From: Owenia fusiformis
Lineage: Eukaryota; Annelida; Polychaeta; Sabellida; Oweniidae
NCBI GenBank assembly: GCA_903813345.2
Contig: CAIIXF020000002.1
Coordinates: 4,566,001 to 4,630,000 of the forward strand
Direction: 5' to 3'
DNA: 64,000 nt
The notes below the pieces were generated by a model that saw only the letters and a program-made list of their open reading frames with translations, did not search any database and was not told the origin of the DNA. Of this stretch, positions 22,331 to 33,660 are shown piece after piece. A program made the position numbers and the translations under genes. Each line of letters starts with the position of its first letter. The stretch's first letter is position 1.

Positions 22331-22400
22331 TATACAACGTCTTCAGTGAACTTATATACCACATATGAGTGACGTTACATGGACGTCACTGTTTGCTGGG

Positions 22401-23318
22401 ATGCTCCTTTATAGAATTGCAATGTATATGTCAATACTCCTTTATGGAATTGCAATGTATATGTCAATACTCTTTTATAGAATTGCAATGTATATGTCAA
22501 TGCTCCTTTATAGAATTGCAATTTATATGTCAATACTCTTTTATAGAATTGCAATGTATATGTCAATGTTCCTTTATAGAATTGCTATGTATATGTCAAT
22601 GCTCCTTTGTAGAATTGCAATGTATATGTCAATGCTCCTTTATAGAATTGCAATGTATATGTCAATAATGCTCCTTTATAGAATTGCAATGTATATGTCA
22701 ATGCTCCTTTATAGAACTGCAATGTATATGTCAATGCTCCTTTCTAGAATTGCAATGTATATGTCAATGCTCCTTTCTAGAATTGCAATGTATATGTCAA
22801 TGCTCCTTTATAGAACTGCAATGTATATGTCAATGCTCCTTTATAGAATTGCAATATATATGTCAATGCTCCTTTATAGAATTGCAATGTATATGTCAAT
22901 GCCCCTTTATAGAATTGCAATTTATATGTCAATGCTCCTTTATAGAATTGCAATGTATATGTCAATGCTCCTTTATAGAATTGCAATGTATATGTCAACG
23001 CTCCTTTATAGAATTGCAATGTATATGTCAGTGCTCCTTTATAGAATTGCAATGTACATGTCAATGCTCCTTTATAGAATTGCAATGTATATGTCAATGC
23101 TCCTTTATGGAATTGCAATGTATATGTCAATGCTCCTTTATAGAATTGCAATGTATATGTCAATGCTCCTTTATAGAATTGCAATGTATATGTAAATGCT
23201 CCTTTATAGAATTGCAATGTATATGTCAGTGCTCCTTTATAGAATTGCAATGTATATGTCCATGCTCCTTTATAGAATTGCAATGTATATGTCAATGCTC
23301 CTTTATAGAATTGCAAAT
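22401..23318 (+). repeat. 33-bp minisatellite, about 28 copies
   Basis: The unit runs CTCCTTTATAGAATTGCAAT followed by GTATATGTCAATG. The period is exactly eleven codons, so several frames on both strands stay open for hundreds of bases. One copy has 3 extra bases near 22,664. The array is the right-hand part of the one ending at 10,165. Confidence 0.95.
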
Positions 23319-24325
23319 TATAAATGTAACCTTGCATCATTAGTGTAACATGATAAACATAAGACCATTAATGTCATGCACTTTATTTGTCAATGCACCT
23401 TATTGAATTGCAAATTATAAACGTAATCTTGCTTTATAATGGTAATGTGGTAACCATGCAGCGTATATTTATACTTGTATGAATGAGTGTGAAACATTAT
23501 AATGTGTACTTTCGTATTAAATATATCATCTCTGATAATGGCATGCACTTTATATGTCAATGCACCTTATAGTATTGCAAATTACAAATGTAATCTTATT
23601 TTATAATGGTAACATGGTAACCATGCGGCGTATATGTATGAGTGAGTGTGAAACATTATCATGTGTACTCTAGTATTAAATATATCATCTCTGATAATAC
23701 CATGCATCTTATATGTCAATGCACCTCATGGGACTGCAAATTATAAATGTAATCTTGTTTTTCTAACGGTAACATGGTAACCATGCAGCATATATGTATA
23801 CATGTATGAATGAGTGTGAAGCATTATCGTGTGTTACAATGGTAAAATGGTAACAAGGCATATGTCAACGTATATCAATAATTTTGACACATTGTCATGT
23901 ATTCTCTCGTGTTAAAAAGTCACCTCCGTTAAAGCCAAGCATTCCATATGTCAATGCCCCTCCTAGAAATGCAAATTATGTAATTATGCCTTATAATGGT
24001 AATATGGTAACCATATAGCGTATATATCTACGTATATCAAGGAGTTTGAAATATTGGCGCAATAAAATGCCATCTCCGTTTTATGTCATGTATTTTATAT
24101 GCCAATGTACCTTATTGAATTGCAAATCATAAATGTAATCATGCGTTGTGTGGGTAACATGGTAATCATACAGTGTATATCTATGTATAAGAATGATTTT
24201 AAAAACATCAACTTCAGGTTTGCGGTATGGCAATTTGTAAAAAACATGCAATCTATACACCAATGCACCACTAATTAAAATGCAAATTGTATATATTGTT
24301 ATCATGCAGAGTTGCATATTGGCAT
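23319..24325 (+). repeat. Degenerate 150-235-bp tandem repeat, parent of the minisatellite
   Basis: About six diverged units each contain TATGTCAATGCACCTTAT, GAATTGCAAATTATAAATG, AATCTTG and GGTAACATGGTAACCATG. The first two words are the 33-bp minisatellite unit, so the minisatellite expanded from within this longer unit. Confidence 0.8.
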
Positions 24326-24900
24326 TTGTTTAAATGGTTTTAGACGAGTTGCAAATGATAAGATGTAGTTTTTTTTCGTGTAGTGATAGGCTCCACGCAT
24401 TGCATGAAGTATATGTATATGAACAAGTTGAAAATTATCGGGGGTACTCTTGTGTCATAAAACTTTTATTTTTTAATAGCCATATATCTTTATAGTCTGA
24501 AGAGATATAGGCATGTCCTGTGTAAAACCTGAAGTAATTTACATGTATTCGACCTATATACAATTGTTATAAGATGTATCATATTGTTAATAGCAGGTTT
24601 TTGCATGAATACTTCTATCCTAATCATCCATTTAACCATACATTGTAACCAGATCGATTTTAACGATGTTTCTTTGCTTGTAGAGTTGTATTTGTATTAA
24701 AGACACATGTAAAGTGTCGATATACCATTCAGTGTCTTATAAGGCACGGCTCTCTGTTTGTTATGTTACTTTATTTTCATTGTTCTTTGTTGTTGAAAAT
24801 CAGACTTTGACATTTAAATACCTCATCTTCAGGCGGAAACCGAAAATCTTTTCAGCCAATACACACTATGCTCCCATCTGAACTAGATAGCATTTACATA
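24326..24900. other. Spacer or 5' region of the L1-like element
   Basis: AT-rich, without an ORF1-like reading frame or repeat. The 5' boundary of the downstream LINE could not be placed. Confidence 0.4.
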
Positions 24901-24995
24901 ATATATATACATGCTCCCTTCATACCAAATCCACAATTCACCTTAATTTATAATAACACACTTCACTTTTCTAATTCAGTTAAATACGTCCCAAA

Positions 24996-27497
24996 ATGAA
25001 TAACTTAAGTATCATCTCCTATAATGTAAGAGGTATTAGAGATTATTCAAAAAGACAACGTATCTTCCATCACCTTTCAAATATGACGCCAGCGATTGTG
25101 ATGCTTCAAGAAACTCATTCAAACGAAAATGATTTGGATATATGGAAAAATAATTGGGGTAATGATATAATTTTCTCGCACGGTACAAATGATAGCAGAG
25201 GCGTTGCAATACTCTTAGATAAGTCTCTAAACTATAAAATACACGATAAAATGCAAGATAAAAACGGAAGATACATTATTTTGGACATTTCTCTTGATGA
25301 ACAAAGAGTATTACTAATTAATTTATACGCTCCAACACAAAATCATGAAAAGCAGCAAAAACTGTTAATTGATGAAATTGAGAAACACATTTTGAATATG
25401 AATGCCGAAAATATCATTTTAGGTGGCGACTTTAATGTAATACTTAATCCACGCTTAGATAAAATGGGAGGGGGGAATGATAAGTTAACTTCATATGCCA
25501 AGAGAATTGAAACTTTTATGGATACATTTGACTTAACTGACACGTTTCGAACAGCATACCCCGATATAAAACGTTACACTTGGAGGCAAAAACATCCCTT
25601 TAGGCAATCGAGACTCGATTATTTTCTTATTTCGACTCACTTGCTCAACCAATTTGATGATATTAAGATCTTACCTGGACTCTTATCAGATCATAGCATT
25701 TTAAAATTACAACTAGGCGAAGTTAATAAAGAACGAGGAAAGGGTCTGTGGAAATTTAATAACAACTTGCTAAATGAATCTGAATTCGCGGCTAAAATTC
25801 GAGATTGTATAGCAGAATCAAAATTAAAGCATGGTTACCTGGATAATAAAGGCTTACTTTGGGAAATGGTTAAATTAGATATACGTTCGAGCACAATTTC
25901 ACATTCTATTTACAAATCGAAAATGCGTAAAAAAACTAATACTGAATTGAAATCCAAATTATCCATTCTAGAAACCAAGATAAATCAAGATGATGTAACG
26001 GAAGCACTACAAAATGAATATTTTAATACAAAATTGGAAATCGAGAACCTAAACAAAAATGAAACCTTAGCCTCCATAGTCCGATCAAAAACTAAATGGT
26101 ATGAAAACGGCGAAAAGAACAGCAAATTTTTCCTTACTTTAGAACACCGCAACTACATCAATAAAACCATTCAAAAACTACAAACTGAAAATGGTACAAT
26201 CATAAACGACCCTAAAGAAATCTTAAATGAACAAAAAAGATATTACGAAAATTTGTACACCGAAAGGTTAAATAATGAAGACCTACCGCCAAACATAGAT
26301 ATTTTTGTTGAACAATTGAATATTCCAAAGTTAACTGAAGATGAAAAGGTGTCTTGCGAGGGCTTGTTAACGATTGAAGAATGTGCTCAATCTCTCAAAA
26401 ATATGCCAAATGATAAGTCTCCTGGTACTGATGGTTTCACAACTAACTTCTACAAGTTTTTCTGGATTAACATTAAAGATCTAGTTGTCGATAGTTTGAA
26501 TTATGGCTTTGAGTCTGGAGAACTCTCTATCTCACAAAAACAAGGAGTCGTTACCTTAATTCCAAAAAAAGATAAAATTAGATTATTCCTCAAAAATTGG
26601 AGACCAATTACCCTTTTAAACACCGACTATAAAATAGGCACCAAATCAATTGCTAACAGAATACGGAAAACCTTAACATCCATAATAAATACCGACCAAT
26701 CCGCATATGTAACAGATCGATACATAGGGGAAAACATTAGAATTATAGAAGATATTTTAGAATACACAGACCAAGGTAACATCCCCGGGATACTCCTACA
26801 AATTGATTTTGAGAAAGCCTTCGATTCTGTCAACTGGAATTTCATCGAGAAAGCGCTTAATTTATTCAATTTTGGTAATACATTGATCAAATGGGTAAAA
26901 ACTTTTTACAAAAATGCTCAAACGTGTATATCCAACAACGGATACCAATCGACTATGTTTTCACCTTCTAGGGGAGTCCGACAAGGATGCCCCCTATCGG
27001 CATACCTTTTCATAATAGTGGCGGAAATACTAGCTTTATCTATTAGACAAAATATAAATATCCAAGGCATTATTTTGAATAATACTGAGATTAAACTTTC
27101 AATGTTTGCGGACGATACAACTTTTTTCCTAGATTCAATTGCATCAACTGAAAATGCCCTTCAGACTCTAAAAAGATTCTCTGAAATTTCTGGCCTCAAG
27201 CCCAACCTTCAGAAAACAGAAGGAAGATGGTTAGGTCTCTTTAAAACATCACCCCCACAAATTGCACCAAAAAGTCTTGTCTCAAAAATTAAAATCAATA
27301 ATGAAAATTTTTACACCCTCGGAGTATGGTTTAGTCAAAATATAAACGAACGGAATGACCTTAACTTCTCTCCTAAGATTAAATCTATAGAAAACTTATT
27401 TAAAATATGGGAATGGAGGAACCTTAGCTTAATAGGAAAAAACGTGTTGATCAAAGCTCTAGGGATCAACCATACTTGTACCAAAACACATCATTAA
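24996..27497 (+). CDS. L1/Tx1-type ORF2, N-terminal part: endonuclease and reverse transcriptase
   Basis: This 833-residue open frame encodes the two enzymes of target-primed reverse transcription. The APE-type endonuclease occupies about 1-235: ISYNVRGIRDYSKRQRIFH, MLQETHS, GGDFNV and LSDHSILKL. The reverse transcriptase follows, with SPGTDGFTTNFYKFFW, LLNTDYKIGTKSIANRIR, LQIDFEKAFDSVNWNFI, RGVRQGCPLSAYLF and catalytic FADD in SMFADDTTFF. The start Met sits directly before the first endonuclease strand, as in related ORF2 proteins. The frame ends prematurely after KALGINHTC; homologous sequence continues in the +1 frame, so the stop results from a frameshift near 27,470. Confidence 0.9.
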   Translation: MNNLSIISYNVRGIRDYSKRQRIFHHLSNMTPAIVMLQETHSNENDLDIWKNNWGNDIIFSHGTNDSRGVAILLDKSLNYKIHDKMQDKNGRYIILDISLDEQRVLLINLYAPTQNHEKQQKLLIDEIEKHILNMNAENIILGGDFNVILNPRLDKMGGGNDKLTSYAKRIETFMDTFDLTDTFRTAYPDIKRYTWRQKHPFRQSRLDYFLISTHLLNQFDDIKILPGLLSDHSILKLQLGEVNKERGKGLWKFNNNLLNESEFAAKIRDCIAESKLKHGYLDNKGLLWEMVKLDIRSSTISHSIYKSKMRKKTNTELKSKLSILETKINQDDVTEALQNEYFNTKLEIENLNKNETLASIVRSKTKWYENGEKNSKFFLTLEHRNYINKTIQKLQTENGTIINDPKEILNEQKRYYENLYTERLNNEDLPPNIDIFVEQLNIPKLTEDEKVSCEGLLTIEECAQSLKNMPNDKSPGTDGFTTNFYKFFWINIKDLVVDSLNYGFESGELSISQKQGVVTLIPKKDKIRLFLKNWRPITLLNTDYKIGTKSIANRIRKTLTSIINTDQSAYVTDRYIGENIRIIEDILEYTDQGNIPGILLQIDFEKAFDSVNWNFIEKALNLFNFGNTLIKWVKTFYKNAQTCISNNGYQSTMFSPSRGVRQGCPLSAYLFIIVAEILALSIRQNINIQGIILNNTEIKLSMFADDTTFFLDSIASTENALQTLKRFSEISGLKPNLQKTEGRWLGLFKTSPPQIAPKSLVSKIKINNENFYTLGVWFSQNINERNDLNFSPKIKSIENLFKIWEWRNLSLIGKNVLIKALGINHTCTKTHH

Positions 27498-28745
27498 TAA
27501 TGTTCAAAATCTCATTAATAACTTTTTATGGAACAGAAAACCTCCATTAATAAGTAACTTAACAACCATAGGAAAAATTGAAAAAGGGGGAATCAAGAGC
27601 TTACATTTTGAAACGCAAATAAAAGCTTTACAAATACAATGGGTAAAAAGATTATACCAGAAAAAGCCCAGCAAATGGAAGCAATATTTCTACAGCTTTT
27701 TTCCTAATCTAGACTCTGAGACCATATTTCATTCAAAATTTCCCGATGACAAGTTGGCCAGGTTACCCCCTTTCTACTATAATATCATGGAAACCTGGAA
27801 ATTATTACATAATAAAGAGCCCTATAATAAAGAACTTGCTTTAAAAGAGTATATCTGGAATAATGAGTTCATAAAAATTAATGACAAAACCCTAAATTAT
27901 GCAAGCTGGATAAGTAAAGGAATCCTTCAAATAAAAGATCTCGTTAACAATAATGAATTCTTAGGTTTCGAAGATTTCTCTTTAAAATATAATATTAATA
28001 CACCTTTCGTTACTTTCTATGGCTTAATTCATGCAATTCCACACTCCTGGAAACAACATATTAAAAACAATCTAGCAACAAGGCACTTAAAGACGAAGAA
28101 CTCCAAATCAAAAACACGACAATAAACGTCAAATCCATAAAAACTAAAACCATATATTGGATTCTCGTAGATAATTTATTTAAAGAACCCAACGGGAAAA
28201 AATATCTAAATTCAAAATTCAACTTTTCAGAAGAAGATTGGAAACACATTTTTACATTACCTTTTAAGACGGTTCGAGAACCGAGAATACAATGCCTTCA
28301 ATACAAACTTGTTTTAAACGTTACACCAAATAACCAATTTTTAACTCGAAAGAAAATAAAAAATTCAAATTTATGCGACTTTTGTAAAAACGATAAAATA
28401 GATGATACGATACACTTCTTCATAGAGTGCCCAAACTCTTCCAAGATTTGGGATGACTTTAAAAAAATTTTCAATATTGATCTTACAATTAAAGACATAA
28501 TTGTCGGGAAATTAGATCAAGAACGCGACCACACTTCAAAAGCAATTAATTTTTGCATATTGTATATAAAAAGCTTAATACATAAATCAAGACTTGTTAA
28601 TACTAAAATAACATTTATGCAAATAAAAGAAATCCTAAAATACAAAATCAATGACGAACGAAATATTGCAAACTTAAATGGCACACTGGAAAGTTTCGGC
28701 GAGACTTGGAGATGGGTTATAGATAGATTAAACCAACAGCATTGA
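27470..28745 (+). pseudogene. L1/Tx1-type ORF2, C-terminal part after two frame breaks
   Basis: From about 27,475 the protein continues in a different frame (LVPKHIINNVQNLINNFLWN), through TIGKIEKGGIKSL. Near 28,080 it returns to the original frame (KDEELQIKNTTINVK) and runs to the stop at 28,745. The last part holds a CCHC-type motif, CDFCKNDKIDDTIHFFIECP, typical of L1/Tx1 C-termini. The two breaks compensate each other in frame, so outside the roughly 600-bp middle segment the frame is original. They could be mutations or, less likely, assembly errors. Confidence 0.85.
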
Positions 28746-29009
28746 ATTTTTTGTTTTACTTTATACCCTTTTATATTAAAATATTGTCAGCACAATACGA
28801 TTGAAAGATAATCGTATTGCATGTATTGTATTTTCAAATGGTACCCTTTTAAATTAAGTTAAATTAAATACTCTGAATGGAGATGGTCTGAAAAGCTTAA
28901 AACATATAATTGTTAAATATAAATATGTAATAATATTATTGAATATTCAATGTATATGGATTTGATCTGTATGTATATTATGTATAATGTTTTGTGTAAG
29001 AAAGATGCA

Positions 29010-29011
<2 letters not shown>

Positions 29012-29041
<30 letters not shown>
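29012..29041 (+). other. Poly(A) tail of the L1-like element
   Basis: A run of about 30 A follows GATGCAATAA, directly joined to the tRNA-like sequence AGTGTTCGAGTC. Confidence 0.9.
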
Positions 29042-29043
<2 letters not shown>

Positions 29044-29085
29044 GTTCGAGTCTTGCTCGCTAACCACCAGGCTACCAGTGATGAG
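29042..29085 (-). repeat. tRNA-like SINE segment at the L1 insertion point
   Basis: On the minus strand, TAGCCTGGTGGTTAGCGAGC is A-box-like and is followed by AAGACTCGAACAC, also present in the SINE at 9,838-9,925. The B-box half expected next is replaced by the L1 poly(A). The L1 probably inserted into a SINE or tRNA-like target. Confidence 0.5.
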
Positions 29086-29124
29086 GTTATTTCCAAAAGT
29101 AAAAGTAGTGGATTTATTTATGAA

Positions 29125-29275
29125 ATTGTCGGCTCTCTAGCAAAAACACGTAGCAGCCACTTGCGTACCGACAATTGTCGGTTCTCTATCTGGAGTGACG
29201 ATAGAGTGCCGACAATTGTCGGTACCCAAGCAAATACCCCTAGACAGTCTCCAGTACCGACAATTGTCGGTCCTG
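29125..29275. repeat. Second cluster of the palindrome ACCGACAATTGTCGGT
   Basis: Three full copies (about 29,166, 29,205 and 29,256; the middle one starts GCCGAC) and one half-site (ATTGTCGGC near 29,128) lie about 40-50 bp apart. The linkers contain TCTCTA and GATAGAG. Directly beyond it lies the dispersed repeat copy, as at 8.2-8.7 kb. Confidence 0.8.
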
Positions 29276-29344
29276 GAGCCACTCCGTTTTATTTAATATT
29301 TAACAAACAAAATTGTGTTAAACTTGGTATTTTTTGAAATCATC

Positions 29345-30000
29345 ACTAAATATGAAAAAGTTCTAAATAAAGTGGATCCTTGTGTGACCCCTATAATTAT
29401 TTACTTTGCCAAAAACTAACATAATGGTAATTGAAACATTTAGAAAACATTGAATATGTAAAATAGGAATATTATCATTAGCAACAGTGACTTTTGAATT
29501 AAAATGGCATTTCAAGGTCAGTAATGTATAATTCTTCACCATTATTGTTTTTAATAAAAATGACCACACCCAAATAGACTATCATACATATCAATATCAA
29601 ATATGCCTCATATTTCATATACTCACTGCTATTATTTGAAAAACATGATTTTTTTCAAACTCATATTTTTGACGGTTGCACCTTGGGGCAAGCCGTTTAG
29701 CCCTTTCGTGTCACCTAATTAACTGCAGACAAGTGAAAATGAAAAGTCAATGAACCGATCTTTAATTACTATGGGCCACTTCTTAGTAATCTACCTCAAC
29801 ATCGGTTTAGACTAACTAAGCCACTTTGGAAGAGATTTGGCACATACTAGATGTATTAAACGTGTATTCTATTGATAAAATCTAGTAACATTACCACGGT
29901 TGTACTTTTCTACTGGCTGCAGTTAATCATTTCTCTGAATGAGATAATGACGGTGTTAGCTTAGTCACGAAAATTAGGCTGCATCTTATATGCAGATGAG
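29345..30000 (-). repeat. Dispersed repeat, copy 2 of 3 (inverted)
   Basis: In reverse complement it parallels 3880-4625, from GGATCCACTTTAT through TGGCAAAGTAAATAATTATA, CGGCTTGCCCCAAGG and GATGTTGAGGTAG to GGTAATGTT. It extends past the ACTTTTTCATATTTAGTGAT junction, also shared with copy 1. Confidence 0.7.
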
Positions 30001-30371
30001 AATGTAGAAAACTGAAAACTACACCATTATTTTACTGTACTTCTGATCAGACCAAAAGTTCATGTATGACTTACTTTTTAACATTGTCATGAAAACCAAA
30101 TAATATGACATTTTTGTCATGTTGTATTGTATCATGGTCTGTTGAAAGCCCATGGTTGTATCCATGGCAACTAATGTAACGCTTTTAATAAACATCTTTG
30201 GCCAGTCCAAAAGGCATTCAGATTACTGGATTAGACAAGTTTTACTATGCACTGTGAATGTGTCTCATGAGCATTCACATGTAAAACCTTGCAATTAAGG
30301 TAGACATTTCAGGTAGAGCATGACAATTAGGTGGGCATTTACAAATAAAAATTAGGGTGGATAGTTATAGG

Positions 30372-30995
30372 TGTTACGCGGTATATGGCATACATTCATG
30401 GTTGCGCGGTATTTGTGATACGGGTGAATATGCCATACTCACCTGCGGTATATGGCATATTCCGCAGGTGAGTATGCGATATTCCGCAGTGAATATGCGA
30501 TACATTGATTTCAGTGAATACCCGATACTCGACTGCGGAATGTGTCATACTCACTTGCAGAAAATGCCATATACTGCAGGTGAATATGACATATACCGCA
30601 GGTGAAAACGTGATACAGAAAGCCTTGATTTGATTGGTTGCGAGAATCGACTCTAAATGTAAAACTACGCTGGATTACCAATATATAGTTAGTGCGTCGA
30701 GTACTAATATATGAATCCTGGATTGATTGAGTAAGTTTATTACGCAAGATTGGTGACTGATACTTCTGCTAAGTCAATATATTCGATACACAGTACTGTT
30801 GATTCAGTAATCATTATAATAATTTATAACGTTTTACTTGTTACTTTTACAATTGCGTACTTCCGTATCATTCTCATTGGTTAGTGTGTATGCCATATAC
30901 CGCAGGTGAATCTGTCATACACCGCAAGTGAATATGCCATACTAGTATTCGCTGCAGAATAGGACATATTTTTGTATTGTGTTTACCGCGTAACA
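30372..30995. mobile_element. 624-bp solo-LTR-like element with ATAGG duplication
   Basis: It begins TGTTACGCGGTA and ends TACCGCGTAACA, a perfect 12-bp inverted pair, flanked by ATAGG on both sides (30,367-30,371 and 30,996-31,000). TG...CA ends and a 5-bp duplication are the hallmarks of a solo LTR; a MITE is the alternative. Inside, CATATACCGCAGGTGAATATG-like words recur in both orientations at 30,400-30,610 and 30,887-30,950. Confidence 0.82.
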
Positions 30996-31000
30996 ATAGG

Positions 31001-31740
31001 TAGACAATGGCAATTTGAATCAAGGTGGGCATTGACAGGTAGAACATGGCTTTACATGTACAGGGTGTGAAATAAATATGTTCTCCCCCTACTTTCAAGA
31101 GTATGAATTTGTATGCATAAAAGTGCAACTAGTTGACAGTGTAGGCCCTGTTGCAATATTATTTTTCAATACCTAGGGAAAAATCAACTGGTCCGTATCA
31201 AAAGTAACCTGGCAATGACCAGCTGACCGGCATTTAAGGCCTAAACTACTAGTCGAGCTAGTCATCTGATTTATTGTAGAGTTGCCCCACAACACAAAAT
31301 TATGCAACATTATGTGGATGTTAAAGTTACAGGTGGAGAACATATTAAAAAGTTTGGGATAACAGGAAGAGAAAAAAGATCAACGAGAACTTCTCAAGTT
31401 TCTATTGTAAACCCTCAAGATCACTCATTCTAAGGATTCTTTAGAGATCTTTAGTCGATTTGGCAACTTGAAATGGGTTTTGCATAAATAAATAATAAAC
31501 TAAATTCTAATATTTCTTCATTCATTTATTTAGTAAGTTCTTTAGTACTGTACATAACATTGTTTGGAAAACAGATTGCACCAAATTGTGTGTATGAGCG
31601 TACTTGTTGGTTATTTTTTGACAAGTTCAAAATTCCAGCGAAAAGTTTTGAAATATAACAATTTTTTGACACGTGATATGATGAAACTCATGTGACTCCC
31701 CCTCAGAAAATGCAGATTTAAATCTAACAATTTTTTGACA
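31001..31740. other. Spacer
   Basis: AGGTGGGCATT-type words flank both sides of the solo-LTR-like element, suggesting it inserted in an old repeat. Nothing else recognised. Confidence 0.35.
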
Positions 31741-31872
31741 TGCAGAATTCCCCACAAGTTTTGACATGTGGATTATATGCAGAATTCCCCACAAGTTCTG
31801 ACATGTGGATTATATGCAGAATTCCCCACAAGTTCTGACATGTGGATTATATGCAGAATTCCCCATGACCCC
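31741..31872 (+). repeat. 37-bp tandem repeat, about 3.5 copies, plus poly-C
   Basis: Units start TGCAGAATTCCCCACAAGTT at 31,741, 31,778, 31,815 and 31,852. A run of C follows at about 31,868-31,880. Confidence 0.9.
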
Positions 31873-33660
31873 CCCCCCCCACTAAGAAAATGTGAGTGTG
31901 TTGTGTAATGTGATGTGTTTACTGTACAAGCATTTGTGTAATGTATGCTTTATGTACATAACATTGTTTTCCCCTATACATGTAAATCCTAACTGTACAC
32001 TAATACTAAACTACAGCCTAATTATGCAGACACTGAAAACATCCAGGAACACCCACGATTATATTATGACAAAAGAGGACGACATATCCCAGAATTTCTA
32101 GATGTAAAGATGAACCTATAGAAGTTCATTATTAGATGGATATAGGTTAATCTATGAATTCTGGGATATTCCCCTCTGCATAACAATGGTAGGTTCTGCA
32201 TAATGTTTTGATTTTTACAAAATAAGTGTACAAACCTGATTAAGTGACAAACTATACAATAGTTTTGTCAACTCTTGGTACATGATTCACGTCTAACAAA
32301 GTTTTAAAGTTTCATAAATCAAGGCATAGTTTTGTTTCAAAAATTTCTATTTGTTGAATTATCTTTCAGCAAGAGAGTTAATTGATTGGTTGATTGACAT
32401 GTTATTTCAACTGTATAAAATTCTGCACTAAATTTTCCATTTAAAATTTTATTATGTTTAACCCAAAATGCTCAAAAATACAGAAATTATAATATTTAAT
32501 ATGACCAAGTTTTCCTTGAACAAGGTCTCGACAAAGGGTTCAGAAACTCCGAATACAACACTTTCTATTTTTGTCCATTCTTTTCACAAATTCCATCCAA
32601 GCTGGGGTAAATTCAAAAAGTGAAAAAATGGATTTCTGAGACAATCTGGTAGACATCTTCCAAATTTAGTACAAGTCTACACCAAGAAAAAGTTTACCAA
32701 GTAGCCTAATAAAACAGTTTTTGCATTAACCCCAGCCAGCCAGAAACAAGCTATTCAAAACCAGTTTTAAATGTATTTTTGAAAATTCCATAAAAACTGT
32801 TTTTGAATAGCACGTTTTTCAATCCATATGGTACATAAAGTACTGTCAAGTGACATATTACCAGATATCTAAAAGTTTAAAAAACATGCTAAGATTACTT
32901 TAAAACAATTGATAAACTTAAATCATACAAACATTGTGGTCATTCTATTTTATACTATATAAACCACATAAAATATATATTAAATATCTAAAATACAAAT
33001 TCATGCATAATCAAATGGGCAGTTCATAAATAAAATACAAATATTTAATCATCTCAAACTACTAAAATTAAAAATCATATTTTTGAAGCCATTTGAAGTT
33101 TTCTGTGTTGTGTATCAGTGATTTTTTAAAATGTACATGCTCGTTTGTAAAATAATACTCGCTACTAGTTTTCTACAATGTAACTTGATAGTTCACTAAA
33201 AACAGCATTTGGAACTATTGAAAATGCTAATTAGTAGCAACACACTAAATGGCAGTGTTGTGTGCTGGTTGTCACCCAGATGAGACTAAATATAATCAAG
33301 ATTTCAGCATCTTGACTAAATTGAATCACCGGAGTGTTGGTTTATAAATGTATAAAAATAACTGTATAACAGTAATATAGGCAGAATTTTGTACATCTCG
33401 GATGGATTGAGTCTGGGTAAAAATCGAAGCTAAAATCGCCCAAGAAATTTCAGTTTTGATTTTTACCACAAGAGGTACCGTCCCATCATCCTATATCACA
33501 GTTAGTACTAAGAGCAACAGTTCATCTTGAGCCACAAATTGCGCAGAGCTGATGGTTGTTGCATTGTTTATGTTGATGTAGTTCGTTGTGATGGTATCTC
33601 TGTATGAGAATGGCAGTCATGTGTAACAAATGAGTTGATGATGATGCGATGAGCGTTCAT
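31873..33660. other. AT-rich intergenic sequence 3' of cyclin A
   Basis: One imperfect inverted repeat (ATATCCCAGAATT near 32,085 and AATTCTGGGATAT near 32,157) is visible. No exon was recognised. The cyclin A 3' UTR must lie in the part next to 33,660, but I see no clear poly(A) signal. Confidence 0.4.

Larger units (their letters stand above)
10166..22400. mobile_element. Putative 12.2-kb DNA transposon with subterminal satellites
   Basis: The left end CCCAGCTAACA (10,166-10,176) and the right end TGTTTGCTGGG (22,390-22,400) are inverted repeats with one mismatch. Both borders fall inside the same 33-bp minisatellite. Removing the interval and one AT restores TCAATGCTCC exactly, so the target duplication is AT. 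Just inside the ends are AATTTTACGTT and other AACGT-rich words, then the 190-bp array on the left and the 119-bp array on the right. The middle (13.6-20.3 kb) holds palindromes, a MITE, a 1-kb inverted-repeat element and possible captured exons. I find no transposase, so it is probably non-autonomous. A 2-bp AT duplication is, from memory, a trait of ISL2EU-type elements; that placement is a guess. Confidence 0.72.
24900..29041 (+). mobile_element. L1/Tx1-type LINE ending in poly(A), disrupted
   Basis: An ORF2-type coding region (24,996-28,745) is followed by about 265 bp of 3' UTR and about 30 A residues ending at 29,041. The poly(A) tail and the L1-like RT and CCHC motifs place it with L1/Tx1. 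No ORF1 lies upstream, so it is 5' truncated or lacks ORF1. Two frame breaks disable the protein. The poly(A) abuts a tRNA-like SINE segment. No target-site duplication was found because the 5' end is undefined. Confidence 0.85.

Noticed and set aside
22365-23343. Long ORFs (276, 219 and 187 codons) on both strands
   Set aside because: They are products of the 33-bp minisatellite, whose period is a multiple of three; several frames are open at once.
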